Assembly (NCBI GenBank): GCA_937916025.1
Contig: CALGGX010000123.1
Coordinates: forward strand, 1-15,965
Length of the DNA stretch: 15,965 nucleotides
Direction of reading: 5' to 3'
Source of the DNA: an uncultured Selenomonadales bacterium
GTDB lineage: Bacteria > Bacillota_C > Negativicutes > Selenomonadales > Selenomonadaceae
Of the stretch, positions 1 through 7,809 are shown in pieces; positions within the stretch are counted from its first letter, which is position 1; every line of letters begins with the position of its first letter. The notes under the pieces are model-generated. The model did no database searches and was not told where the DNA came from. It saw only the letters and a list, made by a program, of their open reading frames with translations. Made by a program: the position numbers and the translations under genes.

Positions 1-545
1 GCTTCAACTCGAGTATTCTCGACACGCATCTGCTCAACAGAGGCGAGTACTTCGACAAATTGCCGGAGACGTACATCATCTTCATCACGGAGCGCGACGT
101 ACTCAAAGGCGGACTCCCGATCTATCACATTGATCGTGAGATCAAAGAGACGGGAGGGCATTTCAACGACGGTGCACACATCATCTACGTCAACGGCGAA
201 AATCGGGACGACACTGCACTCGGGCGATTGATGCAAGACTTCTTCGCTCAAGAGCCGGAGCGCATGAATCGTTCCATTCTGCAGAAGAGAGCGCAACATT
301 TCAAGAGTAATGACATGGGAGTGAGTAAAATGTCGATTATTATGCAAGACATCTATGACATCGCCCGCATTGAAGGTCGCGAAGAAGGTCGCGAAGAAGG
401 TCGCGAAGAAGGGCGTGATGAGGGGCGCAACAAAATGATCGTCGGCATGCTCGAAATGAAGCAGCCCGTCGAACTCATTGCCAAAATCGCAAAACTGCCC
501 GTCGAACGCATCATCGCAATCGGAAAAAGCAATAATCTGATGTAA
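1..545 (+). CDS. Rpn family recombination-promoting nuclease / PD-(D/E)XK transposase-like protein, 3' part
   Basis: The frame is open from the left edge (codons from base 3), so this is the C-terminal 180 residues of a longer protein. The TTG at 60 lies inside the conserved stretch FDKLPETYIIFITERD and is not the start. Segments such as LPETYIIFITERDVL, GLPIYHIDR and HIIYVNGENRDDTALGRLM match what I know of the Rpn/PDDEXK_2 family, DNA endonucleases that promote recombination. The catalytic PD-(D/E)XK residues normally lie upstream and cannot be seen here. The tail has a charged EGREEGREEGREEGR repeat and then a short helical segment (VELIAKIAKLPVERIIAI), the usual end of this family. The gene stops 29 bases before prfB. 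In many Firmicutes secA precedes prfB, so this gene may interrupt that pair (inference). The family assignment is fairly secure; activity is unknown. Confidence 0.8.
   Translation, partial: FNSSILDTHLLNRGEYFDKLPETYIIFITERDVLKGGLPIYHIDREIKETGGHFNDGAHIIYVNGENRDDTALGRLMQDFFAQEPERMNRSILQKRAQHFKSNDMGVSKMSIIMQDIYDIARIEGREEGREEGREEGRDEGRNKMIVGMLEMKQPVELIAKIAKLPVERIIAIGKSNNLM
372..431 (+). repeat. 12-bp in-frame tandem repeat in the Rpn-like gene
   Basis: Three perfect copies of the 12-mer GAAGGTCGCGAA, followed by degenerate copies (gaagggcgtgat, gaggggcgc), encode the repeated E-G-R-E motif. The unit is a multiple of three, so copy-number change would lengthen or shorten the charged linker without breaking the frame. 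Confidence 0.8.
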
Positions 546-574
546 TAAAAAAATCAATCGAAGGAAGTGACAAT

Positions 575-1682
575 GTGCTTGAAGATCTGAAGGTGGAGCT
601 GACGGCTCTGCGCGACAAGCTCAACGAAATGGGGAATTCACTTTGACATAGCCCGGAAGCAGGAAAAGATCGCCGAGCTCGAATACAAAATGGGCGCGCC
701 GAACTTTTGGGATGATCCGGATTCGGCGCAAAAACTCACTCAAGAGTTGAGCGGAATCAAAGCCGGTGTCGACGCGTACAAATCTCTGCTGTCGAAATAC
801 GAAGACGCGCAAACGCTCTTCGAGATGGGCATCGAAGAAGGCGATCAATCGGTCGAGCCCGATGTCCGCGCGGAAATCGATGAAGTCAAAGCCGGATTGG
901 AATCTCTGCAATTGGAAATGCTGTTGTCGGAGCCGTATGACGCAAACAATGCGATTTTGACATTGCACGCGGGCGCGGGCGGCACCGAGGCGCAGGATTG
1001 GACGCAAATGCTGTTGCGAATGTATGTTCGTTGGGCGGAGCGGCACGGTTTTGAAGTCGACACGGCAGACATTTTGCCCGGCGACGAAGCGGGCATCAAA
1101 TCCGCCGCACTCTTTATCAAGGGGCACAACGCGTACGGCTTTTTGAAATCCGAAAAGGGAATTCATCGGCTCGTCCGCATTTCGCCGTTTGACTCCAATG
1201 CGCGCCGTCACACGTCGTTTTCTGCATGCGATATCATGCCGGAGCTCGACGACGCGGTTGAAGTCGAGATCAACATGGCGGACGTTCGTGTCGATACGTA
1301 TCGCGCGAGCGGGGCGGGCGGTCAGCATATCAACAAAACTTCTTCCGCCGTCCGAATGACGCATATCCCGACCGGCATCGTCGTGCAATGTCAGAATGAA
1401 CGCTCGCAAATTCAGAATCGCGAACGGTGTTTGAAAATGCTCCGCGCAAAGCTGTTCGAGATCGAAATGGAGAAGAAAGAAGCCGAACGCGCGAAACTCG
1501 AAGGCGAGCAACAAAAAATCGAATGGGGCAGTCAAATCCGCTCTTACGTGTTTCAGCCGTATACGATGGTGAAGGATCACCGCACGGGTGAAGAAGTCGG
1601 CAACGTGCAGGCGGTAATGGACGGCAGTCTCGACAATTTCATTCGCGCCTTCCTCGCCGCGCGCGCCAACCACACTCTGTAA
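575..1682 (+). CDS. prfB: Peptide chain release factor 2, with programmed +1 frameshift
   Basis: RF2 ends translation at UGA and UAA by triggering peptidyl-tRNA hydrolysis in the ribosome. The zero frame starts at GTG 575 (VLEDLKVELTAL), 7 nt after the Shine-Dalgarno AAGGAAG at 561-567, and reaches UGA at 644-646 after 23 codons. Reading CTT-TGA-C in +1 continues as DIARKQEKIAELEYKM and ...NFWDDP, the conserved RF2 N-terminal region, from 645 to TAA 1682, giving 368 residues (E. coli RF2 has 365). The stop-recognition tripeptide SPF is at residues 203-205 and the catalytic GGQ at 248-250, inside GAGGQHINK. Frameshift autoregulation, in which low RF2 favours the shift, is known for this family. 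The part from 690 alone would lack the N-terminal domain, so this is not a pseudogene. It lies 19 nt upstream of the DUF2993 gene. Confidence 0.96.
631..647 (+). promoter_or_regulatory. prfB: prfB programmed +1 frameshift site (CTT TGA C) with upstream G-rich stimulator
   Basis: The slippery CTT at 641-643 is followed by UGA 644-646 and C 647, the canonical RF2 autoregulatory context. The usual internal Shine-Dalgarno-like element (AGGGGG three bases before CTT in E. coli) is represented here only by GGGG at 631-634, six bases before CTT, so the stimulator is weaker and displaced. The slip is required to read the rest of the RF2 domains. Confidence 0.93.
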
Positions 1683-1701
1683 GCATCGGGAGGTTCCGCC
1701 A

Positions 1702-2418
1702 TTGAAAAAGATATTGGCGTTTTTCGGCATTTTGATCGTATTGTTGCTGGTGCTGGCGCAAGTCGTTTTGCCGCAAATTTTGACGGGCATGCTCCGCGAT
1801 CAAGTGATCAAATTGACGGCGTCGGACGCGGTGAGTTTGTCGCTTCAATCGACGCCGCGCTTTATGATCGCCGCCGGGCGCGTCGACGAAGTCAATTGCG
1901 AAGTCGCGCATGGAAAAATCGGCGAGCTCGACGCAGACTCTCTTTCGCTGAATGCGGATAAAATTCAAGTCGACATGCCGGCGATCCTCTTCGGTCTTAA
2001 AGACGGCAAAAAACTCGCGGTCGACGAAGTGCTCAAATCGGTCGGAAATGTCGAAATGCGCGGCATCGTCACCGAGGACAATCTCAAGGATTTTCTTACG
2101 AAGAAATTCAGTCAGATCGAGAAGTTGGAAATGAAAATGACGCCGGAGACGATCAATGCGCAGGCAACGGCGCGAGTCTTCGGACGGGCGGCGGACGTTG
2201 ATCTCGACGGAATAGTGATTGCCGACGGCGGCGATTTGTATTTCCGAGCCACGCGCCTCAACATTCACAACGCGTTGCTCCGCCACGTTCAACTCGACAG
2301 TTTCTTCACCGACATGAAAATCGTCGACTCGGAGCAATTGCCGCTCGATCTGAAATTTACCAAAGTCGAACTGCAGGACGGGCAGGCGGTTTTGACTGCC
2401 GTCAGGAAAGTGCAATGA
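1702..2418 (+). CDS. DUF2993 (LmeA-like) envelope protein
   Basis: 238 residues starting at TTG 1702, which follows a strong GGGAGG (1688-1693) by 8 nt. An N-terminal hydrophobic segment (about residues 4-23, FFGILIVLLLVLAQVVL) is a signal anchor or uncleaved signal peptide. The rest is a beta-rich extracytoplasmic domain with the alternating pattern of DUF2993: repeats of the type 'V..L.LNADKIQVDMPAIL' and 'LKDFLTKKF..IEKLEMKMTPETINAQA'. Members of this family include mycobacterial LmeA, linked to lipomannan maturation and phospholipid binding; the role in Firmicutes is not established. The gene overlaps the next by four bases (ATGA), so translation is probably coupled to the DUF5693 gene. 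Its place in front of a csaB pair suggests a part in wall-polymer or lipid handling (inference). The family call is moderately secure. Confidence 0.75.
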   Translation: MKKILAFFGILIVLLLVLAQVVLPQILTGMLRDQVIKLTASDAVSLSLQSTPRFMIAAGRVDEVNCEVAHGKIGELDADSLSLNADKIQVDMPAILFGLKDGKKLAVDEVLKSVGNVEMRGIVTEDNLKDFLTKKFSQIEKLEMKMTPETINAQATARVFGRAADVDLDGIVIADGGDLYFRATRLNIHNALLRHVQLDSFFTDMKIVDSEQLPLDLKFTKVELQDGQAVLTAVRKVQ

Positions 2419-4505
2419 AAAAATTTCTTTACAACCGATTGTTGCTTCTTGCGATTGTCCTCGGCTTGATTGCCTCGATTGCAATCGGCGTGCAACGCAA
2501 TTCTGTCGAAGTCGGCAATAATACGGTCGATCTCTCGATCGATTACGACAGTCTTTGGAATCTTTCCGAGCGCGAGGGAATCGAGCTGTCGACGGTGCTC
2601 GCCGAAGCGAAGCGCGCGGGAATCACTTCGCTGGCGATTTACGAAACGACGCTCGAAAAACTCACGCGTCAGGGGCGCATTGTCGTTTCTGCCGGTTACG
2701 ATTTGATTGCCGCGTATTACAACGGCACGCTCGCCGATTACGATTGGCGGCGACTGATTGAAAACGGCGAGATCGATCCGAATCGAGTCTACGTCCTCGG
2801 CACCGACCCGAATGTTTATGCCGAAGTCAAAGACGACATCATTCGCCGAATCGACAACGAACGCGTCCGCGTTTTGACGCTCGAAACCGGCGAAGTGCTC
2901 GAGCTCCGAGTTCAATACGCGCCGTTCATGACAGTCAAACTCGGCTTTGCGACTTACGAATTGGAAACAGCGCGCAATGCGGGATTTTTGATCCTCGCGC
3001 GTCCGTCGAATTATCAAAACTGCTCGCCGGATGATGTTCGCGCGGTTTTCGCCCGGCTCGACGGCTTCCCGATCTCGGAAATTGTTTTCGACGGGCAACA
3101 GGCACTCGGCGCATCAAAGTCGATCGAAACGACGGCAGAAGAAATGTCTCGCCGAAATTTGACGCTCGGATTGATCGAGCACACTTCGCAATTGCAGTTT
3201 TATCCGCAAGCGGGCTTGCTCGATCTCGCGCGCGTCCTCGGATATGATCGCACGGCGCGGCTCTATGCCATTCCGAAAGACGAACAGCCGAAGTTGCCGA
3301 TTGAAACCGCCGTTAATCGCTGGGCAACGACCGATCTCGAGCGCAACATTCGCATCGACCTGCTTCGAATTTATGACAAGCCCGACGGCGAGTTATCGCT
3401 GTTCGAGACGAATATGAAATATTTCCGCGACACCGCCGACGCAATCAAATCGAAGGGCTTTAATCTCGGAGCGGCGTCGAGATTTGACAATTATTATCCC
3501 TCGACGGCATTGCGCGCGTTGGTGATGCTCGGAACGGCGGCGGCGATCATTCTGTATTTATCGCTGATCTCGCCGAAACTCAATCGGAATTTGCGTCTGC
3601 AATTGATCCTGTTCGGAGTGCTCGCGCTCGCGATGATCATTCCGATTGTCATTGGCGCGGGCGGCAAAGTCCGATTGTTTGCGGCGTTTGCGGCGGCGAA
3701 TTTATTCCCCGTGCTTGCAATCGTTTGGCAACTCGATCGCATTCGCTTCATGAAACTCCGAGAAAACCTCCGAATTCGGCGATTGAAAGGCAGAATGATC
3801 AAAATCAAAACGCCGGTCTCGATCGTGCAGATCATTTTGACGGCGATTTTTGCGCTGTTGGTCACCGGCGCGATGTCGATGGCGGGCGCGGCATATCTCT
3901 CCGGCGCGCTTTCGGATATCGAGTATTTTCTCGAATTCAACATCTATCGCGGAACGAAATTGACGTTCATTCTGCCGTTGATTTTGGTCTCGATTGCATT
4001 CCTTCAGCGATTCAACGTCATCGACGACACGGACGAACGCAACCTGCAGAATTTAAGCGCGCTCGATCAGCTCAAAAAAATTCTCGACATGCCGGTTCGC
4101 ATCAAAACCTTCGTCGGCTTGTCGATCGTCGCGATCGCATTTATCATTCTGATTGCGCGGAGCGGTCACACCGCGGGCATGCCGGTGCCGGGCATTGAAG
4201 TCAAATTCCGCGCGGCTCTCGAGAATTGGTTCTACGCCCGCCCGCGCTCGAAAGAAATTCTGATCGGGCATCCCGCATTCATGCTCGGGATCATGGCTTT
4301 TTTTAAGAAATTCCCCAAAATGGTGTTGCTGTTTTTGGTAATTGCGGCGACGCTCGGTCAGAGCTCGATGGTTGAAACATTCGCGCACATGCGCACGCCG
4401 ATTTACATGTCATTCATGCGCGGCATCGACGGTTTGATTGTCGGCGCGGTGCTCGGCATCATTCCAATCGCGGCAGTGAATTTTTATTTGCGTTTTAAAA
4501 ATTGA
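2415..4505 (+). CDS. DUF5693 family multi-pass membrane protein
   Basis: 696 residues starting at ATG 2415 inside the previous stop (ATGA overlap). There is one N-terminal membrane segment (about residues 7-25). A soluble outer domain of roughly 330 residues follows, beginning with a TIM-barrel-like stretch (NLSEREGIELSTVLAEAKRAG, then SLAIYETTLEKLTRQG). The C-terminal half holds about eight hydrophobic segments near 364-384, 394-417, 421-440, 468-493, 515-532, 565-583, 620-650 and 673-692. I recognise the pattern as DUF5693, whose genes commonly sit directly before csaB in Firmicutes; the molecular function is unknown. From that association I infer a membrane partner for export, flipping or acceptor presentation of the polymer pyruvylated by CsaB, analogous in position to CsaA of Bacillus, but no homology to CsaA can be claimed from the sequence. 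csaB starts 24 bases downstream. Confidence 0.8.
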   Translation: MKKFLYNRLLLLAIVLGLIASIAIGVQRNSVEVGNNTVDLSIDYDSLWNLSEREGIELSTVLAEAKRAGITSLAIYETTLEKLTRQGRIVVSAGYDLIAAYYNGTLADYDWRRLIENGEIDPNRVYVLGTDPNVYAEVKDDIIRRIDNERVRVLTLETGEVLELRVQYAPFMTVKLGFATYELETARNAGFLILARPSNYQNCSPDDVRAVFARLDGFPISEIVFDGQQALGASKSIETTAEEMSRRNLTLGLIEHTSQLQFYPQAGLLDLARVLGYDRTARLYAIPKDEQPKLPIETAVNRWATTDLERNIRIDLLRIYDKPDGELSLFETNMKYFRDTADAIKSKGFNLGAASRFDNYYPSTALRALVMLGTAAAIILYLSLISPKLNRNLRLQLILFGVLALAMIIPIVIGAGGKVRLFAAFAAANLFPVLAIVWQLDRIRFMKLRENLRIRRLKGRMIKIKTPVSIVQIILTAIFALLVTGAMSMAGAAYLSGALSDIEYFLEFNIYRGTKLTFILPLILVSIAFLQRFNVIDDTDERNLQNLSALDQLKKILDMPVRIKTFVGLSIVAIAFIILIARSGHTAGMPVPGIEVKFRAALENWFYARPRSKEILIGHPAFMLGIMAFFKKFPKMVLLFLVIAATLGQSSMVETFAHMRTPIYMSFMRGIDGLIVGAVLGIIPIAAVNFYLRFKN

Positions 4506-4529
4506 CAGCGGAGTTGACAGAGTTCAGTG

Positions 4530-5633
4530 ATGAAGATTGTGATATCGGGCTATTACGGCTCGAAAAATGCCGGCGATGAGGCAATGCTCGCGGCAATGCT
4601 CGAACTCCTCGGCGAGCTCGGAAACATTTCCGTCACGGTCATTTCTGTCAATCCCGAGGACACAAAAAAACGCCACGGCGTCGACGCAATTCCGTGGCTC
4701 AATCCGTTTTCGATTGCAAAAAAAATCGCCGGAGCCGATCTCGTCATCAGCGGCGGCGGCTCGCTCCTGCAAAATGTCACCAGTCGCAGGAGTCTGTATT
4801 ATTACCTCGGCATAATTTTTCTCGCGCGACTGCTCGGGCGAAAGGTCATGCTCTATGCACAGGGAATCGGTCCGATCAAGGGCTCGCTCGCTCGCCGATT
4901 GATGCATTGGATCGTCAACGGCGTCGATCTGATCACCGTGCGCGACCATGGTTCGTTGGAAGAATTATCCCGACTTCGGATCAATCGCCCGAGAATTTTC
5001 TGCACTGCAGATCCGGTGTTGGCAATTCGCCCCGCGTCACTTTCGATCGGACGCGATATTTTGAGACGCTCGGGCGAGGGTAAATTTCTCGACAATCATT
5101 CGACATTGATCGGAGTTGCGGTTCGACGATGGCACGGTTGGGAGCAGTGTCGTCGGCAATTGGCGGCGGCTGTCGATTCACTCGCGCATGAATTTGATGC
5201 GCGAATAATTTTTTTGCCGATGCAATATCCCGAAGACGTCCGCGCGGCGCGGGAAGTGGCAGAAATCTCGGCGGTTGATTGCGATGTGCTCGACGGCGAG
5301 TTTTCGACAGGCGAATTGCTTTCACTCGTCGGCAACATGGATTTGCTGATCAGCGTCCGCCTGCACGCGTTGATTTTCGCCGGCGTGATGAACGTTCCGA
5401 TGCTCGGCATTTCATACGATCCGAAGATCGATCGGTTTTTGGATTCGATCGGCGAGGAACCGGTCGGGCGATTGGACTCGGTTTCGTCGGATATGATTTT
5501 GCGGGCGGCGCGAATGAAATTAAATTGCGAGTCGAAATTACGCGGTTCGGAGCTGTTTAAAAATCTGCACGACAAGGCAATCGAAAACGCGCGGCTCGCG
5601 GTTGAGCTGCTCAATCGACGAAGCGATCGATGA
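4530..5633 (+). CDS. csaB: Polysaccharide pyruvyl transferase CsaB
   Basis: 367 residues. CsaB transfers a pyruvate ketal from phosphoenolpyruvate to a sugar of a secondary cell-wall polymer; in Firmicutes this modification is the ligand of S-layer-homology domains. Seen here: the N-terminal MKIVISGYYGSKNAGDEA, the glycine loop SGGGSLLQ (74-81), the QGIGP motif, TADPVL, the C-terminal VRLHALIF with H279, and SYDPKIDRF. These form the GT-B-like pyruvyl transferase fold, and the length matches the family. The start is ATG 4530; GTG 4527 directly before it is an alternative, and the ribosome binding site is weak (AGAG near 4519-4522). It follows the DUF5693 gene by 24 bases. Its 3' end overlaps the converging hydrolase gene by 23 bases, and no terminator hairpin is visible there. 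The assignment is strong; the acceptor polymer is not known from sequence. Confidence 0.93.
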   Translation: MKIVISGYYGSKNAGDEAMLAAMLELLGELGNISVTVISVNPEDTKKRHGVDAIPWLNPFSIAKKIAGADLVISGGGSLLQNVTSRRSLYYYLGIIFLARLLGRKVMLYAQGIGPIKGSLARRLMHWIVNGVDLITVRDHGSLEELSRLRINRPRIFCTADPVLAIRPASLSIGRDILRRSGEGKFLDNHSTLIGVAVRRWHGWEQCRRQLAAAVDSLAHEFDARIIFLPMQYPEDVRAAREVAEISAVDCDVLDGEFSTGELLSLVGNMDLLISVRLHALIFAGVMNVPMLGISYDPKIDRFLDSIGEEPVGRLDSVSSDMILRAARMKLNCESKLRGSELFKNLHDKAIENARLAVELLNRRSDR

Positions 5634-6525
5634 AGTTGAACACATGCTCGAAATACGCCGTCGGATTGATCGGTTTCGACTCGGCATGATCGGCTCCCGC
5701 CACAGTCCATTGCTCTTTAACCGGCGCGCCGCTCGTCTCGAACAGCCGAATCATCATCGAGTGCGGGATTAACATGTCGGCGTCGCCGTGAATGAACAGC
5801 ATCGGGATTTTGGTTTTATGAACGACTTTGAGCGGTGCGGCTTCGGAGGTCGCGCAACCGGTTTCGATTCGGCTGACGAGATCGACGCACGGCATTATCG
5901 GCACCTTCGGCAAGCCGAATATCTTTTTGAGCTGAAGAGTGAACATTGCATAAGCCGAGGTATAGCCGCAATCTTCGACAGCCGCGCGGACTTGCGGCGG
6001 CAATTCCTTCGCCGAAGTCATCATCACGGTCGCGGCTCCCATCGAGACGCCGTGCAGAATGATCTCCGCGCTCGGATCGGTCGAGACGATCTTCTTGATC
6101 CACAGCACGAGATCGTCGCTCTCCTTGCCGCCCATCGTGATGTAGACGCCTTCCGATTCTCCCGCCGCGCGGAGATCGGGCGTCACCACATTCCAACCGC
6201 GCTCGAGATATTCCTGCGCGTAATCGTAAGCAAACGTGCGATCCCTGCCGTAGCCGTGAACGAGCAACGCCCAGTGATGCGTTTGATCTTTCGGCGAGAA
6301 ATGATCGGCGACGAGTTTGAGATCGTCGTCGGACTCGATCGTCCACACTTCGCGATCGAATGTCGGCAGCGGCGGCGATTTCAGATTGGGATCGGCGATC
6401 TTTGCGCAAGCGGCGGGAGGCGAGCCGTCCGCTCCTCTCTTGAGCGCATACTCGACGAAGTAATTGCCGATGAAATACACCATCACCAACATCAGCATCA
6501 TCAAAACCGAAACAACTTTTCGCAT
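5611..6525 (-). CDS. Membrane-anchored alpha/beta hydrolase
   Basis: 304 residues on the minus strand. Residues 4-20 are hydrophobic (VVSVLMMLMLVMVYFIG), giving an N-terminal anchor with the catalytic domain probably outside the membrane. The serine hydrolase fold is clear: oxyanion region LLVHGYGRD (88-96), nucleophile elbow GVSMGA with S161, acid in HGDAD (D250 in the HGxxD position) and catalytic His in AGADHAE (H280). This resembles the secreted BAAT/YqkD-like hydrolases of Firmicutes; substrate unknown (esters or acyl groups are likely). The start is ATG at 6525-6523; the upstream AGATGAAAG is only a fair ribosome binding site. The gene is divergent from phoH, across the heptamer array, and convergent with csaB, overlapping its last 23 bases. 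Family secure, function general. Confidence 0.88.
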   Translation of the reverse strand: MRKVVSVLMMLMLVMVYFIGNYFVEYALKRGADGSPPAACAKIADPNLKSPPLPTFDREVWTIESDDDLKLVADHFSPKDQTHHWALLVHGYGRDRTFAYDYAQEYLERGWNVVTPDLRAAGESEGVYITMGGKESDDLVLWIKKIVSTDPSAEIILHGVSMGAATVMMTSAKELPPQVRAAVEDCGYTSAYAMFTLQLKKIFGLPKVPIMPCVDLVSRIETGCATSEAAPLKVVHKTKIPMLFIHGDADMLIPHSMMIRLFETSGAPVKEQWTVAGADHAESKPINPTAYFEHVFNFIDRFVD

Positions 6526-6553
6526 AGTCTTTCATCTGCCTTACAACAATTTT

Positions 6554-6620
6554 AATTCGTAATTCGTAATGCGTAATTCGTAATTAAAAATTCCTAATTC
6601 CTAATTCCTAATTCCTAATT
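6554..6620. repeat. Heptanucleotide tandem array (AATTCGT then AATTCCT)
   Basis: A continuous period-7 array of nine units plus a half unit: AATTCGT, AATTCGT, AATGCGT, AATTCGT, AATTAAA, four AATTCCT, and a final AATT. The two unit types differ by one base (G or C at position 6), and the phase is kept through the middle unit. It fills the divergent gap between the hydrolase and phoH genes, where promoters for both would be expected. Slippage would change spacing in 7-bp steps. Confidence 0.95.
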
Positions 6621-6641
6621 GAAACGGAGTGGTTGTCTTCT

Positions 6642-7364
6642 TTGACTGCAAATCTTAACTCAAAAATGAACTTCGAGACGATACTCGTCACCGCCGGCGG
6701 CACGCACATTCACGCCAAAACCGTCGGGCAACAGAATTACGTCGATACGATGCGAGACAACGTCGTCACGCTCGGCGTCGGACCTGCCGGAACCGGCAAA
6801 ACATTTCTCGCCGTTGCGCTCGCCTGTTTTTATCTCCGCGTCAAAGACGTCAAGAAAATCATTTTGACGCGCCCCGCCGTTGAAGCCGGAGAACGACTCG
6901 GGTTCCTGCCCGGCGATTTGAAAGACAAAGTCGATCCGTACCTCCGCCCGCTCTATGACGCATTGCAGGAAATTCTCGGTTTCGACATGTTTCAGAAATT
7001 CACGGCGAAGGGCGTCATCGAGATCGCGCCGCTCGCTTACATGCGCGGCAGAACTCTCAACGACGCGTTCATCATTCTCGACGAGGCGCAAAACACGACG
7101 TCGAAGCAAATGAAAATGTTTTTGACGCGGCTCGGATTTAACTCGCGAATGGTCGTCACCGGCGATTTGAGTCAGATCGATTTGCCGCGCGGAGTGCCGT
7201 CCGGGCTTGCCGAAGCCGTCAACGTTTTATCGAATATAAAAGGCGTCGGCATAACTCGACTTGAAAGTGCGGATGTCGTCCGACATGATGTCGTTTCGCG
7301 CATTGTCGACGCGTATGCCGCTTACGAAAGGAAGCTGTCGAATGGAGATAACAATCAGCATTGA
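6642..7364 (+). CDS. phoH: PhoH-like ATPase, short form lacking the N-terminal domain
   Basis: 240 residues from TTG 6642. PhoH family proteins are P-loop ATPases of the RNA-helicase/RNase-linked kind, usually encoded next to ybeY. Seen here: Walker A GPAGTGKT (47-54), [39 protein letters not shown] and Walker [10 protein letters not shown] (D147, E148), then GDLSQIDLP. Typical members have about 320-350 residues; the roughly 100-residue KH-like N-terminal region is absent. The protein begins just before the conserved KTVGQ..YV block. An in-frame TAA at 6609 within the heptamer array excludes a longer ORF. Start choice: the GGAG at 6626-6629 is 3 nt from TTG 6633, 12 nt from TTG 6642, and far from ATG 6666. 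I prefer 6642, but 6633 is possible. The 3' end overlaps ybeY by 23 bases. Family certain, start uncertain. Confidence 0.9.
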   Translation: MTANLNSKMNFETILVTAGGTHIHAKTVGQQNYVDTMRDNVVTLGVGPAGTGKTFLAVALACFYLRVKDVKKIILTRPAVEAGERLGFLPGDLKDKVDPYLRPLYDALQEILGFDMFQKFTAKGVIEIAPLAYMRGRTLNDAFIILDEAQNTTSKQMKMFLTRLGFNSRMVVTGDLSQIDLPRGVPSGLAEAVNVLSNIKGVGITRLESADVVRHDVVSRIVDAYAAYERKLSNGDNNQH

Positions 7365-7809
7365 TCCCGAGACGATCTCGATTGACGATTATCTCAAGCG
7401 CGAGATCGTCCGCGCGGTTGAATTGATCGGAGAGAATTACGACGCGGCGAATTGCGAAGTGAGCATTACGTTGACGGATGACGCGCGCATTCATGAGCTG
7501 AATCGGCAGTATCGCGGCGTCGATCGTCCGACGGATGTGTTGTCGTTTGCATTCAACGAGAGCGAGGAGCCGCAGATCGATTACGGCGACGAGGAGCATG
7601 TCGATCAGCTCGGCGATATTGTTGTCAGTGTCGAGCGCGCGTGGGAGCAGGCGAATGAGTACGGGCATTCATTCAAGCGCGAGATGATCTTTCTGATCGT
7701 GCATGGGATGTTGCATCTTCTCGGCTACAATCACATTGATGAAGACGAGCGGCGCGAAATGGAAGCGGAGCAGAAATTTATTATGTCCGAACTCGGCATT
7801 GCGAGATGA
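7342..7809 (+). CDS. ybeY: Endoribonuclease YbeY (16S rRNA maturation, ribosome quality control)
   Basis: 155 residues from ATG 7342, 7 nt after AAAGGAAG (7327-7334), overlapping the last 23 bases of phoH in another frame. YbeY is a zinc-dependent single-strand endoribonuclease acting in 16S rRNA 3'-end processing and ribosome quality control. The zinc motif is [12 protein letters not shown] with H121, H125 and H131, and the conserved block [10 protein letters not shown] is at 62-71. In most relatives the residue before the third His is Asp (GYDH); here it is Asn (N130). The ORF could be extended upstream to 7261, but that part lies inside phoH and lacks a binding site. phoH-ybeY is a well known pair; the customary downstream genes (7TM-HD, dgkA, era) are absent, and a terminator and a surface-polysaccharide cluster follow. 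Confidence 0.95.
   Translation: MEITISIDPETISIDDYLKREIVRAVELIGENYDAANCEVSITLTDDARIHELNRQYRGVDRPTDVLSFAFNESEEPQIDYGDEEHVDQLGDIVVSVERAWEQANEYGHSFKREMIFLIVHGMLHLLGYNHIDEDERREMEAEQKFIMSELGIAR

Noticed and set aside
60..62. TTG 60 as start of the Rpn-like gene
   Set aside because: The frame is open to the left edge, and the residues before it continue the conserved family sequence.
644..646. In-frame UGA suggesting a broken prfB
   Set aside because: It lies in the canonical CTT-TGA-C frameshift site, and the +1 frame continues exactly with the RF2 N-terminal sequence.
621..1790. Long antisense ORF (389 codons) opposite prfB, and similar long antisense ORFs elsewhere such as 2289-3098 and 9515-10378
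   Set aside because: The opposite strand carries unmistakable conserved proteins. The antisense frames are Arg/Phe/His-rich shadows caused by NCG- and GAC-biased codons, and no family is recognisable.
6554..6620. CRISPR-like array
   Set aside because: The unit is 7 bp without spacers, so it is a simple tandem repeat.
7261..7341. Upstream extension of ybeY
   Set aside because: It is inside the phoH coding region in another frame; ATG 7342 has a good binding site and matches the family N-terminus.
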